64,000 bases of DNA. It comes from Bacteroidaceae bacterium. Lineage in GTDB: Bacteria > Bacteroidota > Bacteroidia > Bacteroidales > Bacteroidaceae. The stretch spans positions 1 to 64,000 of the forward strand of contig JAKSLJ010000008.1 in the NCBI GenBank assembly GCA_024401275.1, read 5' to 3'. The first letter of the stretch is position 1. Each line of letters opens with the position of its first letter. The position numbers and the translations under genes are program-made. The notes under the pieces were generated by a model. The model had not been told where the DNA came from. It searched no databases and saw nothing but the letters and a program-made list of their open reading frames with translations. This document shows positions 17,163-27,300 of this stretch, piece after piece.

Positions 17163-18893
17163 TTATTCTATCTTCAAAGATTCGTAAGCTTCTTTCTCAA
17201 CATCACCCATCTCATATTCCTTGGCTGCATCTGCCTTAATAGCAGCAATCCACTCATTATAAGCGTCTTCCGAATCCTCATCTATTGTCTCAAGATCAGA
17301 GAAATACTTATCAACAATGTAGAGAGTGTACTGTCCAAGGTATGATTCATAAGCCGCAAAAGCCTCATGGAGAGAGTTTTCGAGCGACTCTATTGACTTA
17401 TAGTCGTTATATTCAAGGCTATTGATAATGTTGTCAAGGTCAACTTTCGGAAGCAGAAGGCCACCAAGATCATGCCACTGGCGAATGTACTCGCGTTCGT
17501 AGCTGTCAGTAGCAATATTCTCCTTGTTCATGTAAACGAACATGAGCAATGCCTGACGGTAGATTTCAAGTCCTTTGACAAGTGAACTTCTCTTAATAAC
17601 ACATCCGTTGTACTCGTATTCAGCTACATCGTAACCGTATTCGCTCTGCAGATATTCAAGCGTGTCTATAGCTTTTTCAATCTTCTCAACAACATAAGGT
17701 GAGAGCCAAGAGAAGTTGATAAGGCTTCGCTTGTAGTTGTTCTCGCGCTTGTCTCGCTTTGGCCATTTGTTCACATCGCGGTAAGTTCCAAGAGTCAGAA
17801 GGTTACGAGCAGGCACAAGCCATGTTTTCTTGCCATCTCCGAACACATAAGAGAAAGGAATATTGCGAGTATCTGGATGTGTGGAAATCTTGTTCATGCA
17901 CATAGAGAACGCACCGATGTTTGCTGGATGGAGAATGTGAGCTCCACTGGCTGTCTTGCTTCCGCGCTCAAGTGTTCCGTAGTGAACAGGGCCTATCTTA
18001 TATGCATGGTTAGAATAGTTTGTAGCAGAACCGGCATTATAGAATGAAATGTCAACTCCGATGAGCAATGTACTCTTATGGTGAGAAGCAGAGAAAGGTC
18101 CGCAGAAAGCAGCACATGCCTCACCGTTACTCATGTATGAGTTAGCAAAGAACACTGCATTTTCTGCTTGGAAACCATTGGAAATGGTACATGCCTCACC
18201 TACAAAGCAATTTGTAAGAAGAGCATTGTTCAATACGGAAGCACCATTTACGAGAATACAATCTTCCATGACAACGCCTGTTCCGACATAAATATTAGCA
18301 TCGCCTGAACCCTCTATTGAGCATTCTGTTAGTCGCTGTGCGCCCGTTATTTCGCAGTAATTGCCTATCTGACAGTTGATGATTTCCTTGACATCATGTA
18401 TGATAGTATCATGACCAACATGTCCGAAAGCAGTATTGATGTTGAGGGTTTCGTTGCGAACAAGGTTATAGAGGTTATCATAAGCCTGCTTCTTATGCTT
18501 GTTGCAATATACCATCAAGGCAGCAATATTACTTGTAAGACCATTGAAAGCAATGATATTTCCATCACCAGCTTCGTTGAGAACAGCGATTGTCTTTGTC
18601 TTTGTATCTGCGTCGCCGGTATTCTGAAGCAAACCAACCTTAGAGATATAGCAGTTGTCGCCAATCTCGTAATTACCTATAGCAGAATAAAAAACTCCAG
18701 AATGGCGCTTCACATTAGGAGCAATCTCCACTTCCTTGTCAAAAGAGCCAAGAGAAACTTCTCCGTAAAACTCTACACCACGAACATATTCTGGCGAGAA
18801 ATTCTCTGCCACTGTGATACTTCTCCAGTTTTCAGCTACACATCCCTGGCGCTGCAACTGTTCAATTTCATCTATTCTAAGACTGCGATACAT
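17163..18893 (-). CDS. DUF4954 family protein (left-handed beta-helix)
   Basis: A 576-residue cytosolic protein. The first 380 residues contain many hexapeptide-like repeats ([LIV]-G-x-x-x-x, for example [42 protein letters not shown]), the pattern of a left-handed beta-helix as in acyltransferases and nucleotidyltransferases; the C-terminal 190 residues are helical. This matches the Bacteroidota family DUF4954, whose function is unknown. The start ATG gives [14 protein letters not shown], typical of the family as I recall it. It ends 1 bp before miaA. Confidence 0.82.
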   Translation of the reverse strand: MYRSLRIDEIEQLQRQGCVAENWRSITVAENFSPEYVRGVEFYGEVSLGSFDKEVEIAPNVKRHSGVFYSAIGNYEIGDNCYISKVGLLQNTGDADTKTKTIAVLNEAGDGNIIAFNGLTSNIAALMVYCNKHKKQAYDNLYNLVRNETLNINTAFGHVGHDTIIHDVKEIINCQIGNYCEITGAQRLTECSIEGSGDANIYVGTGVVMEDCILVNGASVLNNALLTNCFVGEACTISNGFQAENAVFFANSYMSNGEACAAFCGPFSASHHKSTLLIGVDISFYNAGSATNYSNHAYKIGPVHYGTLERGSKTASGAHILHPANIGAFSMCMNKISTHPDTRNIPFSYVFGDGKKTWLVPARNLLTLGTYRDVNKWPKRDKRENNYKRSLINFSWLSPYVVEKIEKAIDTLEYLQSEYGYDVAEYEYNGCVIKRSSLVKGLEIYRQALLMFVYMNKENIATDSYEREYIRQWHDLGGLLLPKVDLDNIINSLEYNDYKSIESLENSLHEAFAAYESYLGQYTLYIVDKYFSDLETIDEDSEDAYNEWIAAIKADAAKEYEMGDVEKEAYESLKIE

Positions 18894-18999
18894 AGTATTT
18901 TGTTTGATATTGTTTTTATGGTTTATATTTTTATCATTTCAATTCGTCTCTGCCTCGCTTTAACATTCATACCAATTATTACACCGAGACATTTGAATT

Positions 19000-20373
19000 C
19001 TACTCATAATCGTCAAGACGGTTGTTCCAAAGGTATTTACGCGTCTCATTTACGATTACTCCACTGAGGAAGATGAGAGCAATAAGGTTAGGAATAGTCA
19101 TGAGCGCATTTAGACAGTCGGCAAATGTCCAAACAAGGCCAAGATCCATCGTTGCGCCCACAAAAATTGCAATTACATAAGCTATTCGGTAATAAACAGC
19201 TTTAATATTCAGATACTGCGCAGCACGCTCTCCATAGATCTCCCAACCGATTATCGTAGAGAAAGCAAAGGTGAGAAGGCCAAAAGCGAGGAAAGGTGCG
19301 CCGTAAGGAATCATCGAGAATGCCAATTCTGTAAGAGTGTTTCCATTGGCACTTGAACCATCAGTAATTCCAGGATTTGCGATAATCGTGCTGACGATGA
19401 CAAGGCCTGTAAGCAAACAGATGACAACGCTGTCCCAGAATGTTCCACTTGAACTTACCAAAGCCTGACGGACAGGGTTTCTTGTCTTTGCAGAAGCAGC
19501 GACAATAGGCGCACTACCCATACCCGATTCATTCGAGAACAAACCTCTAGCTACACCATAACGACAGGCAAGCATTACCGTACTACCGACAAATCCACCA
19601 CCTGCAGCAGAAGGCGAAAAAGCTCTCTCGAGAATCATCTGAATGGCTGGCCATATATAGGCGTGGTTCATGCAAAGGATCACCAGACATCCTATTATAT
19701 AAAGCACTGCCATGAAAGGAACAAGTGCGGTACAAACTCTTGCTATGCTCTTGATTCCACCAAGAAGAACAGCTCCGGCAAGAGCCATGACTATCAAGCC
19801 ACTTATCCAAGTTGGAATGCCAAAGGCTTTGTCAGCAAAAGTGGAAATGGCATTTGCCTGAACAGTGTCGCCGATGCCAAAGGCAGCCAAGGCAGTAAAA
19901 AGAGCGAAAGTAATACCAAGTTTCTTCCAACCAAGTCCTCTTTCAAGGGCGTACATAGGACCGCCATTTACCTTTCCGTCTTTATCCGTAACACGGTATT
20001 TCACGGCGAGCAAGCCTTCCGCATATTTTGTAGCAATGCCGAAAATAGCTGTTATCCAACACCAGAATATTGCACCAGGACCTCCAAGCGAGATTGCTGT
20101 TGCCACTCCTACGATGTTTCCTGTTCCGATAGTCGCAGCAAGAGCTGTTGCAAGAGCGCCAAACTGAGACACTTCACCGTCGGCACCATGATCTTTCTTA
20201 AGCGAGAGCTTTATAGCTTTGAAGATATGTCGCTGTGGAAATTTAAGGCGAATAGTCAAGAAGATGTGAGTGCCAAGCAGCAAGATCATCATCGGCCAAC
20301 CCCATAAAGCGTCAGCCAAAGCGGTTATTCCGTCTGCAAGGAGCGTTCCAATATTGTCAAAAAAATCAGCCAT
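19000..20373 (-). CDS. Sodium:alanine/glycine symporter (AGCS family)
   Basis: A 457-residue inner-membrane transporter with about 11 helices in the LeuT-like fold of the amino acid:cation symporter family. Recognisable segments are the GATGTGNIVGVA-like region (here ALAATIGTGNIVGVATAI), GGPMYALERGLG, and the ACRYGVARGLFSNESGMGSAPI signature. It imports small neutral amino acids, usually Ala or Gly, with Na+. It stands between the DUF4954 and LOG genes on the same strand with about 50-100 bp gaps, and no clear promoter box was found. Confidence 0.94.
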   Translation of the reverse strand: MADFFDNIGTLLADGITALADALWGWPMMILLLGTHIFLTIRLKFPQRHIFKAIKLSLKKDHGADGEVSQFGALATALAATIGTGNIVGVATAISLGGPGAIFWCWITAIFGIATKYAEGLLAVKYRVTDKDGKVNGGPMYALERGLGWKKLGITFALFTALAAFGIGDTVQANAISTFADKAFGIPTWISGLIVMALAGAVLLGGIKSIARVCTALVPFMAVLYIIGCLVILCMNHAYIWPAIQMILERAFSPSAAGGGFVGSTVMLACRYGVARGLFSNESGMGSAPIVAASAKTRNPVRQALVSSSGTFWDSVVICLLTGLVIVSTIIANPGITDGSSANGNTLTELAFSMIPYGAPFLAFGLLTFAFSTIIGWEIYGERAAQYLNIKAVYYRIAYVIAIFVGATMDLGLVWTFADCLNALMTIPNLIALIFLSGVIVNETRKYLWNNRLDDYE

Positions 20374-20422
20374 AATAAATAATATATGTATAAGTTTAGT
20401 TGTGTTGAGACAGACGAATCAA

Positions 20423-21370
20423 TCATTCTTTTCCGGAAAATTCTTTCATTACCTTAAGAATGTCTTCTTGGGAATCTGTAAGTGTAAGAAGAAGATTCTT
20501 CATTTTTCCGGTTGCCATCAAACCTTCAAGCAGAGGATAGATAGGCATTTCCTTTGTCCAGAATTCCTTGCCAAAGAACACCATAGGGCTACTATACCCG
20601 AAACTGAGGTAGTGGTTTTGCGTTACATCCTGGAAAATTTCCTGAACAGTACCTGCACTTCCAGGAGTATAAATTATACCGCCGAAAGCGTAAGTCAGTA
20701 TGGTATCTTCGCGAATACTGTTGTCAAAGAACTTTGCGATATGAGTTGCTAGCGGAGTAGCAGGTTCATGACCATAAAGCCATGTAGGAATGCCTAAACT
20801 ACGGAATCTCTTCTGAGGGAAACGCTTCATGACGGCAAGCGCTGTTTCAAGCCATAGTTCATCCTTGTAGCAAGGCGCTTTTCGCATTATATCAAGGGCG
20901 AGTTTCACCTCATCGTTTTTTCGTCCTGCCATCCATGCACCCAAATGAGTAGCTTCCATCGCACCAGGGCCACCGCCACTTATCATGAGAAAGCCTTCTT
21001 CGGTAAGGCGCTTACTGATATAAACGACATCAGCATATTGCTTATCAGTACGCAGCAAACCGTGACCGCCCATTATTCCCACCTGAGTTTTCTCTGGGTA
21101 GTCAGAAAGGAAATCACGCATCAGTCGGCTTATGCAGCTGTCATGAAGCGACCGTGCCAGCATCTCGTCTTCAGGTGCCTTGCAGCCTTTGCCAGATTTC
21201 ATATAATGATTATAGACGCGAGTGTCAAAACAATCATTAAAAGAATCTGGTTGTCCCGGCTTATATTCATTATATAATAGTTCAGCATTATAGAGTTTAT
21301 CAACGAAAAGCTTGTAAGGCTTGTCCGCCGCTGCATCTCTAAACTGTTGTATGATTTCTGTTTTTGTCAT
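20423..21370 (-). CDS. LOG-family Rossmann-fold nucleotide-binding protein
   Basis: A 315-residue cytosolic protein of the LOG/lysine-decarboxylase-like group. It has MISGGGPGAMEA (129-140) and the catalytic-type motif PGSAGTVQEI (236-245), where the family usually shows PGG-x-GT-x-x-E; a Ser replaces the second Gly. Relatives hydrolyse nucleoside monophosphates to the base and ribose 5-phosphate (cytokinin activation in plants, PpnN in E. coli). Substrate cannot be assigned here. It follows trkA with a 61-bp gap, where a trkH gene would often be expected. Confidence 0.85.
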   Translation of the reverse strand: MTKTEIIQQFRDAAADKPYKLFVDKLYNAELLYNEYKPGQPDSFNDCFDTRVYNHYMKSGKGCKAPEDEMLARSLHDSCISRLMRDFLSDYPEKTQVGIMGGHGLLRTDKQYADVVYISKRLTEEGFLMISGGGPGAMEATHLGAWMAGRKNDEVKLALDIMRKAPCYKDELWLETALAVMKRFPQKRFRSLGIPTWLYGHEPATPLATHIAKFFDNSIREDTILTYAFGGIIYTPGSAGTVQEIFQDVTQNHYLSFGYSSPMVFFGKEFWTKEMPIYPLLEGLMATGKMKNLLLTLTDSQEDILKVMKEFSGKE

Positions 21371-21431
21371 ATTATGTCTGGATATTCTTATTTATAGAAC
21401 TAAGTATTTGCTAATTCTTTTAGTGGCAAAA

Positions 21432-22784
21432 TCAATTCTTATAAAAATATCTTTCAATCTTGCTTTCGTCTGAGTTTTTCCAGAACACGACTACCTTGTC
21501 GTCTGGCAACAACTGAGTGCCACCACTAACAAGTTGTCCTTGACCATTGCGGACAAGACCACCAATAGTACAATTCTTCGGCAATCCTAGTTCAAAGACT
21601 TTCTTCTTTGCGGCTTTGGATTCTGCATGTACCACAAACTCAGCAACATAAGCGTCAGCGGTAGTAAGATAACTCAAGTTAGAAACTTCGCTCTTGTTGA
21701 GTAGCATCTGATAGATTGTTGATGCTGCAATAGCTTTCTTGTTTACAATCGTACCGATATCAAGCCCAACTGCCATTTCTGCATAATCCGGGTTTTCTAT
21801 GACACAAACTGTCTTTCTCACACCAAGTTTCTTTGCTGCGAGGCAGGCAAGGATGTTTGTCTCAGCATTTCCGGTACAAGCAACAAAAGCCTGCATTCCC
21901 ATAATACCGTCGCGCTTGAGGGCAGACATATCTCGACCATCCTCCTTAAGAAGAAGGAAATTCTTTCTGTCAACAATGCTCGCAACCTTATCGCCTCTCT
22001 TACCATTCTTTTCAAGAACAGTAATATTCATATAGTCAGGAATTTCCTCCAAAGCCCTAAGTGCCGTATCGCCAGCGCCCATGACCATTACATTCTTAAT
22101 ATCAGCGTAGTTCTCCTTTCCCACTATCTTGCGAATATAGGAAATGTATTGTGGCGTTGTCATGAAATAGACAAGATCAAGGAGTTTCAGCATATCTGAT
22201 CCTCCAGGCACCAACGTTTCATTGCCACGCTTTATAGCCACGATGTGGAACGGTGTTGCTGCATCAGAAAGCTCACACAAAGGAACATTCAGTATCTGTG
22301 CATTTTCGCGCAACTTTATACCGAGCATCACAAGCTGGTTGTCGCAGAAGTCAACTCGCTGTCTAACCCACGAGAGTTTAAGACCTGCCGCTATCTCCCT
22401 TGCTCCGAGATGTTCCGGATAAATGATTGAATCTATTCCGAGTGACTTGAATGTTTCGCGATTCCTTTCGTTATTGTTCTCGCTACTATTCACCTTTGCC
22501 ACACATTGTTTGGCACCAAGATTCTTTGCCAAAGAACAAGCATACAGGTTCTTCTCCTCACTAAGCGAAACTGCAATAAAAAGATCACAAACATTCACTT
22601 CTATAGCCATAAGATCGTTGATAGAGGTAGGAGAACCGCAATAAGTAAGTAGGTCGAATTCTTCTGACAACTTGTTAAGCCTATCAGCTTCAGGATCAAT
22701 AACCGTTATATCATGGTCGTAACGGGTAAAAAGCCCTGATAGATAGGTACCAATGTCGTGAGCACCAGCAATTATAATTCTCAT
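21432..22784 (-). CDS. trkA: Trk potassium uptake regulatory subunit TrkA
   Basis: A 450-residue cytosolic protein with two tandem RCK units. Each has an NAD-binding TrkA_N domain (residues about 1-120, beginning MRIIIAGAHDIGTYL, and about 228-345, beginning KNVMVMGAGDTALRAL) and a TrkA_C domain. In the first glycine motif His replaces the usual central Gly. TrkA gates the membrane channel TrkH or TrkG in response to nucleotides. It starts 16 bp after dxs. No trkH is in the window. Confidence 0.95.
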   Translation of the reverse strand: MRIIIAGAHDIGTYLSGLFTRYDHDITVIDPEADRLNKLSEEFDLLTYCGSPTSINDLMAIEVNVCDLFIAVSLSEEKNLYACSLAKNLGAKQCVAKVNSSENNNERNRETFKSLGIDSIIYPEHLGAREIAAGLKLSWVRQRVDFCDNQLVMLGIKLRENAQILNVPLCELSDAATPFHIVAIKRGNETLVPGGSDMLKLLDLVYFMTTPQYISYIRKIVGKENYADIKNVMVMGAGDTALRALEEIPDYMNITVLEKNGKRGDKVASIVDRKNFLLLKEDGRDMSALKRDGIMGMQAFVACTGNAETNILACLAAKKLGVRKTVCVIENPDYAEMAVGLDIGTIVNKKAIAASTIYQMLLNKSEVSNLSYLTTADAYVAEFVVHAESKAAKKKVFELGLPKNCTIGGLVRNGQGQLVSGGTQLLPDDKVVVFWKNSDESKIERYFYKN

Positions 22785-22800
22785 ATATAGTTTATTCCTT

Positions 22801-24756
22801 CTATATTAATGCCACCGATTGTTTTATTCCATCCACATCAATTCCACAAATTTCCTGCAATTGTGAAACAGTTCCGTGGTCAATGAATTTATCTGGTATT
22901 CCCAGAATCTTAATCTTAGGCATCATTAAATTTTCTTCATCACATATTTCGCAAATAGCTTCAAGCACAGCAGAGCCAAAACCGCCTTTTCGGCAGCCAT
23001 CCTCTACGGTAACAATCTTCTTGAATTTGCGTACTACATCCTTTAGGATATTCATATCCAGAGGTTTCAGGAAACGCATGTCATAATGTGCAATCGTCTT
23101 TCCCGGATTTTCCTCTTCATATTCAGCTATCGCTTTTGCAGCATTATTACCGATATTGCCGAGCGAAAGAATTGCCACATCATCGCCATCCTTTAACATC
23201 CGGCCTTTTCCTATTTCCATTTCCTCAAAAGGTTGCTGCCAATCAGCTACAGCACCACAACCACGAGGATAACGGATAACAAAAGGCGAATTACCGTCAG
23301 AGTTCTTTTTGCTTTCTCCTGAATTTACAGCAACAGCCGTAAACATCATATTGCGCAGTTCCACTTCATTCATAGGTGCGCAAATCGCAAGATTCGGCAC
23401 AGGGCGAAGGAAAGCGAGATCGTAAGCACCATGATGAGTAGAGCCATCTTCTCCGACAATGCCTGCCCTGTCAAGGCAGATCACGACAGGAAGCTTGAGA
23501 ATAGCCACATCGTGAATGACATTGTCGTAAGCACGCTGTGAGAAACTGCTGTATATGTTACAGAAAGGAAGAAGCCCTTCCTTTGCCAAACCGCCGGAGA
23601 ATGTTACGGCATGACCTTCTGCAATACCCACATCGAAAACCCTATCAGGCATTTCTTTCTGCATGATGTTCAGGGAGCAACCCGTTGGCATGGCAGGAGT
23701 AATGCCTACAATCTTCAGATTTGTCCGTGCCAATTCCAACAATGTATTGCCAAAGACATCCTGATACTTTGTGAGTTCCTGGGTTTTCTTCACGCGTTCT
23801 CCTGTCTCTGCATCGAACTTTCCCGGTGCATGCCAAACGCGCGGATTCTCTTCGGCTGGCTCATAGCCGTGGCCTTTCTTTGTATGGATGTGGAGAAGTC
23901 GTGGACCTTTCATGTCCTTTATCTGACGGAGTATGCGTACAAGTTCCATGACGTTATGTCCGTCGAAAGGTCCGAAATAGCGTATATTGAGTCCTTCGAA
24001 GATGTTTTGCTGTCCGCTGATAGCTGACTTCACTGCATTACTGAAACGAAGGATCTTGTTTTTCCTTTGCAAGTCAAGGTGACCGGAATCTTTCATCCAA
24101 GAAGAAATCTTGAACTTCACCTTGTTGTAGGTTTCGTTTGTGTTGAGGTTCTTCAGGTATTCCTTCATTCCTCCGACACTGTTGTCGATACTCATGTCGT
24201 TGTCGTTGAGTATGATAAGGAGGTTGTTAGGAGTTGAAGAAACATTGTTCAAACCCTCAAAAGCCAAACCGCCGCTCATGGCGCCATCGCCAATGAGGGC
24301 AACGATGTTGCGCTTGCGTTTTTCTACCGAAGGAGATGCTTCGGAAACGGTGGCAGTTTGCAGGTTATTTGCCACAGCCATGCCAAGTGCAGCAGAAATG
24401 GAGTTTGAAGCATGACCGCAAGTGAAGGTGTCGTACTCGCTTTCCTTAGGTGATGGGAAAGGACGAATGCCCCCAAATTTGCGATTTGTACAGAATTTCT
24501 CTCTTCTTCCTGTCAGTATTTTATGGCCATAAGCCTGATGACCGACATCCCATACGATACGGTCTTCCGGAGTTTCAAAAACATAATGCATGGCAACCGT
24601 AATCTCCACAGCACCAAGGCTTGAAGCCAAATGGCCAGGATTTACGGATAGTTCACGCACAATGTCTTCGCGAAGTTCATTGCATAGCTGCGGCAGATCC
24701 TCGACTTTAAGTCGTCGAAGATCCGCCGGATAGTTTATTGTTTCAAGTAATGTCAT
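22801..24756 (-). CDS. dxs: 1-deoxy-D-xylulose-5-phosphate synthase
   Basis: Condenses pyruvate and glyceraldehyde 3-phosphate using thiamine diphosphate, the first step of the MEP isoprenoid pathway. At 651 residues it is slightly long. Visible are the GDGAMSGG and NDN thiamine/Mg motif, the conserved [15 protein letters not shown] segment near the N-terminus, and [15 protein letters not shown] in the second half. A local insertion with the residues [10 protein letters not shown] precedes the GDGAMSGG region and is encoded by a palindrome (see 24327-24344). The start overlaps the ackA stop by one base (TAATG), so the two are coupled. Confidence 0.96.
   Translation of the reverse strand: MTLLETINYPADLRRLKVEDLPQLCNELREDIVRELSVNPGHLASSLGAVEITVAMHYVFETPEDRIVWDVGHQAYGHKILTGRREKFCTNRKFGGIRPFPSPKESEYDTFTCGHASNSISAALGMAVANNLQTATVSEASPSVEKRKRNIVALIGDGAMSGGLAFEGLNNVSSTPNNLLIILNDNDMSIDNSVGGMKEYLKNLNTNETYNKVKFKISSWMKDSGHLDLQRKNKILRFSNAVKSAISGQQNIFEGLNIRYFGPFDGHNVMELVRILRQIKDMKGPRLLHIHTKKGHGYEPAEENPRVWHAPGKFDAETGERVKKTQELTKYQDVFGNTLLELARTNLKIVGITPAMPTGCSLNIMQKEMPDRVFDVGIAEGHAVTFSGGLAKEGLLPFCNIYSSFSQRAYDNVIHDVAILKLPVVICLDRAGIVGEDGSTHHGAYDLAFLRPVPNLAICAPMNEVELRNMMFTAVAVNSGESKKNSDGNSPFVIRYPRGCGAVADWQQPFEEMEIGKGRMLKDGDDVAILSLGNIGNNAAKAIAEYEEENPGKTIAHYDMRFLKPLDMNILKDVVRKFKKIVTVEDGCRKGGFGSAVLEAICEICDEENLMMPKIKILGIPDKFIDHGTVSQLQEICGIDVDGIKQSVALI
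24327..24344. repeat. Palindromic micro-insertion inside dxs
   Basis: CCGAAG and CTTCGG flank GAGATG. The 18-bp palindrome encodes part of a Ser/Glu-rich stretch absent, as far as I recall, from typical Dxs proteins. A very similar palindrome is inside queA at 61080-61099. Confidence 0.55.
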
Positions 24757-25946
24757 TAGAGAAGAGCCATTGTGTCAGAAGCAATCATAAGTTCCTCGTC
24801 AGTAGGAATTACGACAACCTTAACCTTTGAGTCAGGAGTAGAAATTACTGCCTCTTCACCACGGATTGTAGCATTCTTTGCAGCGTCAATCTTGATGCCC
24901 ATGAATTCAAGTCCCTTGCATACTTCCTCGCGCATAGGTGTCTGGTTCTCACCAACACCCGCAGTGAACACGAGAACATCAATGCCACCCATTGCAGCAG
25001 CGTATGCACCGACATACTTCTTGATGCGATAGAAGTAAGAATCCTGTGCAGTTACTGCCTTTGGCTCGCCAGCAGCAGCAGCGTTCTCAACATCACGCAT
25101 ATCTGTGAAACCGCAAAGGCCATATACACCTGACTTCTTGTTCAGGAGATTAGACATGCCGTCAGCGTCAAGGCCAAGCTTCTTCTGGATGAAAGTGATA
25201 GCACCACCGTCGATGTCACCAGAACGAGTACCCATCATTACACCCTCAAGTGGAGTAAGACCCATTGTAGTATCAACACACTTGCCGTCAACAACAGCAG
25301 CAAGAGAACCGCCGTTACCGATGTGAGCAGTTACCATCTTTGTGCCTTCTGCCTGCATTCCGAGGAACTCAAGTGCACGAGCAGAAACATAACGATGAGA
25401 TGTTCCGTGGAAACCATAGCGACGAACACCGTACTTCTCATAGAGCTCGTAAGGAACAGCATAGAGATAAGCCTTAGCTGGCATTGTCTGGTGGAAAGCT
25501 GTATCGAACACACCTACCTGTGGAAGACTTGGCATAAGTTCCTTAACAGCGTTTACACCCTTGAGGTTTGCAGGGTTGTGGAGAGGAGCGAGGTCGTTGC
25601 AAGCTTCAAAAGCAGCAAGCACTTCGTCAGTAAGAACAACACTCTGGTTGAACTTCTCACCACCATGCACCATACGATGACCTACAGCATCAATCTCAGA
25701 AAGGTCCTTGATAACGCCGATTTCAGGGTCAGTAAGGAGAGAGAAAATGAACTTGACACCCTCAGTATGCTCAGGGATGTCGTGCATAATCTGCTTCTTC
25801 TCGCCGTTAGCGAGCTTAACCTTAACGAAAGCGTTGTCCAAACCTACGCGCTCAGCACCACCGCTTGTCATTACGCTCTTGTCGTCCATGTTGTAAAGAG
25901 CGTACTTAATTGAAGATGAACCGCAATTCAATACAAGAATTTTCAT
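24756..25946 (-). CDS. ackA: Acetate kinase
   Basis: Makes ATP and acetate from acetyl phosphate, the last step of acetate fermentation. The ATG at 25946 gives [15 protein letters not shown], the standard start; a further in-frame ATG 15 bp upstream is within the repeat-rich spacer and is not needed. The 396 residues are typical. Conserved ASKHA-fold motifs include NCGSSS (7-12), the HGGE segment, FHGTSH, the nucleotide-binding HIGNG, and GVGENQ near the C-terminus. It lies downstream of pta, separated by a 159-bp inverted-repeat element, and is coupled to dxs. Confidence 0.97.
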   Translation of the reverse strand: MKILVLNCGSSSIKYALYNMDDKSVMTSGGAERVGLDNAFVKVKLANGEKKQIMHDIPEHTEGVKFIFSLLTDPEIGVIKDLSEIDAVGHRMVHGGEKFNQSVVLTDEVLAAFEACNDLAPLHNPANLKGVNAVKELMPSLPQVGVFDTAFHQTMPAKAYLYAVPYELYEKYGVRRYGFHGTSHRYVSARALEFLGMQAEGTKMVTAHIGNGGSLAAVVDGKCVDTTMGLTPLEGVMMGTRSGDIDGGAITFIQKKLGLDADGMSNLLNKKSGVYGLCGFTDMRDVENAAAAGEPKAVTAQDSYFYRIKKYVGAYAAAMGGIDVLVFTAGVGENQTPMREEVCKGLEFMGIKIDAAKNATIRGEEAVISTPDSKVKVVVIPTDEELMIASDTMALL

Positions 25947-25948
25947 TT

Positions 25949-26105
25949 GACCTTCCCCCATCCCCTTCCTTGCAGGACGGGGAGTTAAATGTTTATTCTC
26001 CAGAGGGAAATGGAGTTTATTGTGTTAATTATTTTGTTCTATTATAGACCTTACCAACCAGAGCATTCTCTTCCCCGTCCTAAAAGGAAGGGGTTAGGAA
26101 GGTCC
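25949..26105. repeat. Inverted-repeat element filling the pta-ackA gap
   Basis: A left arm of about 35 bp (25949-25983) and a right arm (26072-26105) are imperfect inverted copies, both containing CCCCTTCCTT and AGGACGGGG words. The 88-bp centre is AT-rich. The element begins 2 bases from the ackA start and ends at the pta stop codon, so it fills the whole spacer. It could be a MITE-like insertion or fold as mRNA hairpin controlling ackA-dxs expression. Confidence 0.75.
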
Positions 26106-27113
26106 TTATTTCGCATCCATTGCCTGGCAAGCTGTGATAGCCACCATCTTGTAGATGTCGTCAACAGAACAGCCGCGAGAAAGGTCGTTTACAGGACGAG
26201 CGATACCCTGAAGGATAGGGCCGAGAGCCTCAGCACCAGCAAGACGCTGAACGAGCTTGTAACTGATGTTACCTACTTCAAGGCAAGGGAATACGAGAGT
26301 GTTTGCGTGACCAGCAATAGCAGAACCTGGAGCCTTCTTCTCGCCAACAGATGGAACGAGAGCTGCGTCTGCCTGGAGCTCACCGTCAACCTTGAGCTCA
26401 GGAGCAAGTTCCTTTGCCAACTTAGTTGCCTCAACAACCTTGTCAACGACTTCGTGCTTTGCAGAACCCTTTGTAGAGAAGCTGAGCATAGCAACGCGTG
26501 GATCCTCGAAACCAGCCACACTCTTTGCTGTCTGTGCTGTACAAACGGCAATCTGAGCGAGCTGAGCTGCATCTGGCATAGGAGTAACGGCAACGTCACC
26601 TACAACGAGTACACCGTTCTCGCCATATTCTGGCTTGTCTGTGATAAGGAGCATAGCACCGGAAACGCAAGAGATGCCAGGAGCACACTTGATGATCTGA
26701 AGTGCAGGACGAAGAGTTTCGCCTGTTGTAGAGAGAGCACCAGAGATCTGACCGTCAGCGTCACCCATTTTGATGATCATACATCCGTAGTAGAGAGGAT
26801 CCTTGACGAGTTCGCGAGCTTGCTCAATAGTCATGCCCTTCTTCTTGCGAAGTTCAGCGAGAGCAGCAGCATATTCCTCTGCCTTGTCGCTGTTTTCTGG
26901 GTCGATGAGAGTAGCCTTGTCAATATTCTTAAGACCGAGTTTGTCGGCAAGTGCATGAATCTTGTCGATGTTACCAAGCAGAATGAGATCTGCAATGTCC
27001 TCAGCGAGACACTTGTCTGCTGCAGTAAGAGTGCGCTCTTCCAAAGCTTCTGGAAGAACAATGCGCTGCTTGTTAGCTTTAGCGCGAGCGATAATTTGTT
27101 CTACTAAACTCAT
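26106..27113 (-). CDS. pta: Phosphate acetyltransferase
   Basis: Converts acetyl-CoA and phosphate to acetyl phosphate, feeding AckA. The 335-residue length matches the short, single-domain Pta lacking the N-terminal DRTGG/BioD-like extension of E. coli. The family signature in the C-terminal half, with GPILQGIARPVNDLSRGCS, and the middle SGALSTTGETLRPALQII are clear. It is first in the pta-ackA-dxs-trkA run and has a promoter box at 27160-27167. Confidence 0.97.
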   Translation of the reverse strand: MSLVEQIIARAKANKQRIVLPEALEERTLTAADKCLAEDIADLILLGNIDKIHALADKLGLKNIDKATLIDPENSDKAEEYAAALAELRKKKGMTIEQARELVKDPLYYGCMIIKMGDADGQISGALSTTGETLRPALQIIKCAPGISCVSGAMLLITDKPEYGENGVLVVGDVAVTPMPDAAQLAQIAVCTAQTAKSVAGFEDPRVAMLSFSTKGSAKHEVVDKVVEATKLAKELAPELKVDGELQADAALVPSVGEKKAPGSAIAGHANTLVFPCLEVGNISYKLVQRLAGAEALGPILQGIARPVNDLSRGCSVDDIYKMVAITACQAMDAK

Positions 27114-27159
27114 GGTAGTTATGATTTATTATTATTTGATTAGTTGTATAATATCGCAG

Positions 27160-27167
27160 CAAAGTTA
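27160..27167 (-). promoter_or_regulatory. -7 promoter box for pta
   Basis: Minus strand TAACTTTG, matching TAnnTTTG, 46 bases before the pta start codon. It is divergent to the tonB promoter. Confidence 0.7.
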
Positions 27168-27282
27168 AGAATAATTAGCCAATAGACAAAAAAAATATTG
27201 AATTTCATTATAAAAAAATCAAAAAACATGGCATTATTGCATAATTTTCCTTACTTTATTAATGATAAGGGAGATTTTTTTC

Positions 27283-27290
27283 TAACTTTG
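27283..27290 (+). promoter_or_regulatory. -7 promoter box for tonB; nearly leaderless mRNA
   Basis: TAACTTTG ends only 10 bases before the ATG. With the usual Bacteroidota spacing the transcript would start about 4-7 bases before the start codon. Confidence 0.7.
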
Positions 27291-27300
27291 CGCACTAAAT

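Noticed and set aside
25989..27107. Open frame of 372 codons on the plus strand
   Set aside because: Antisense to pta; rich in Cys, Ser and Arg, with no recognisable domain, and explained by codon bias of pta.
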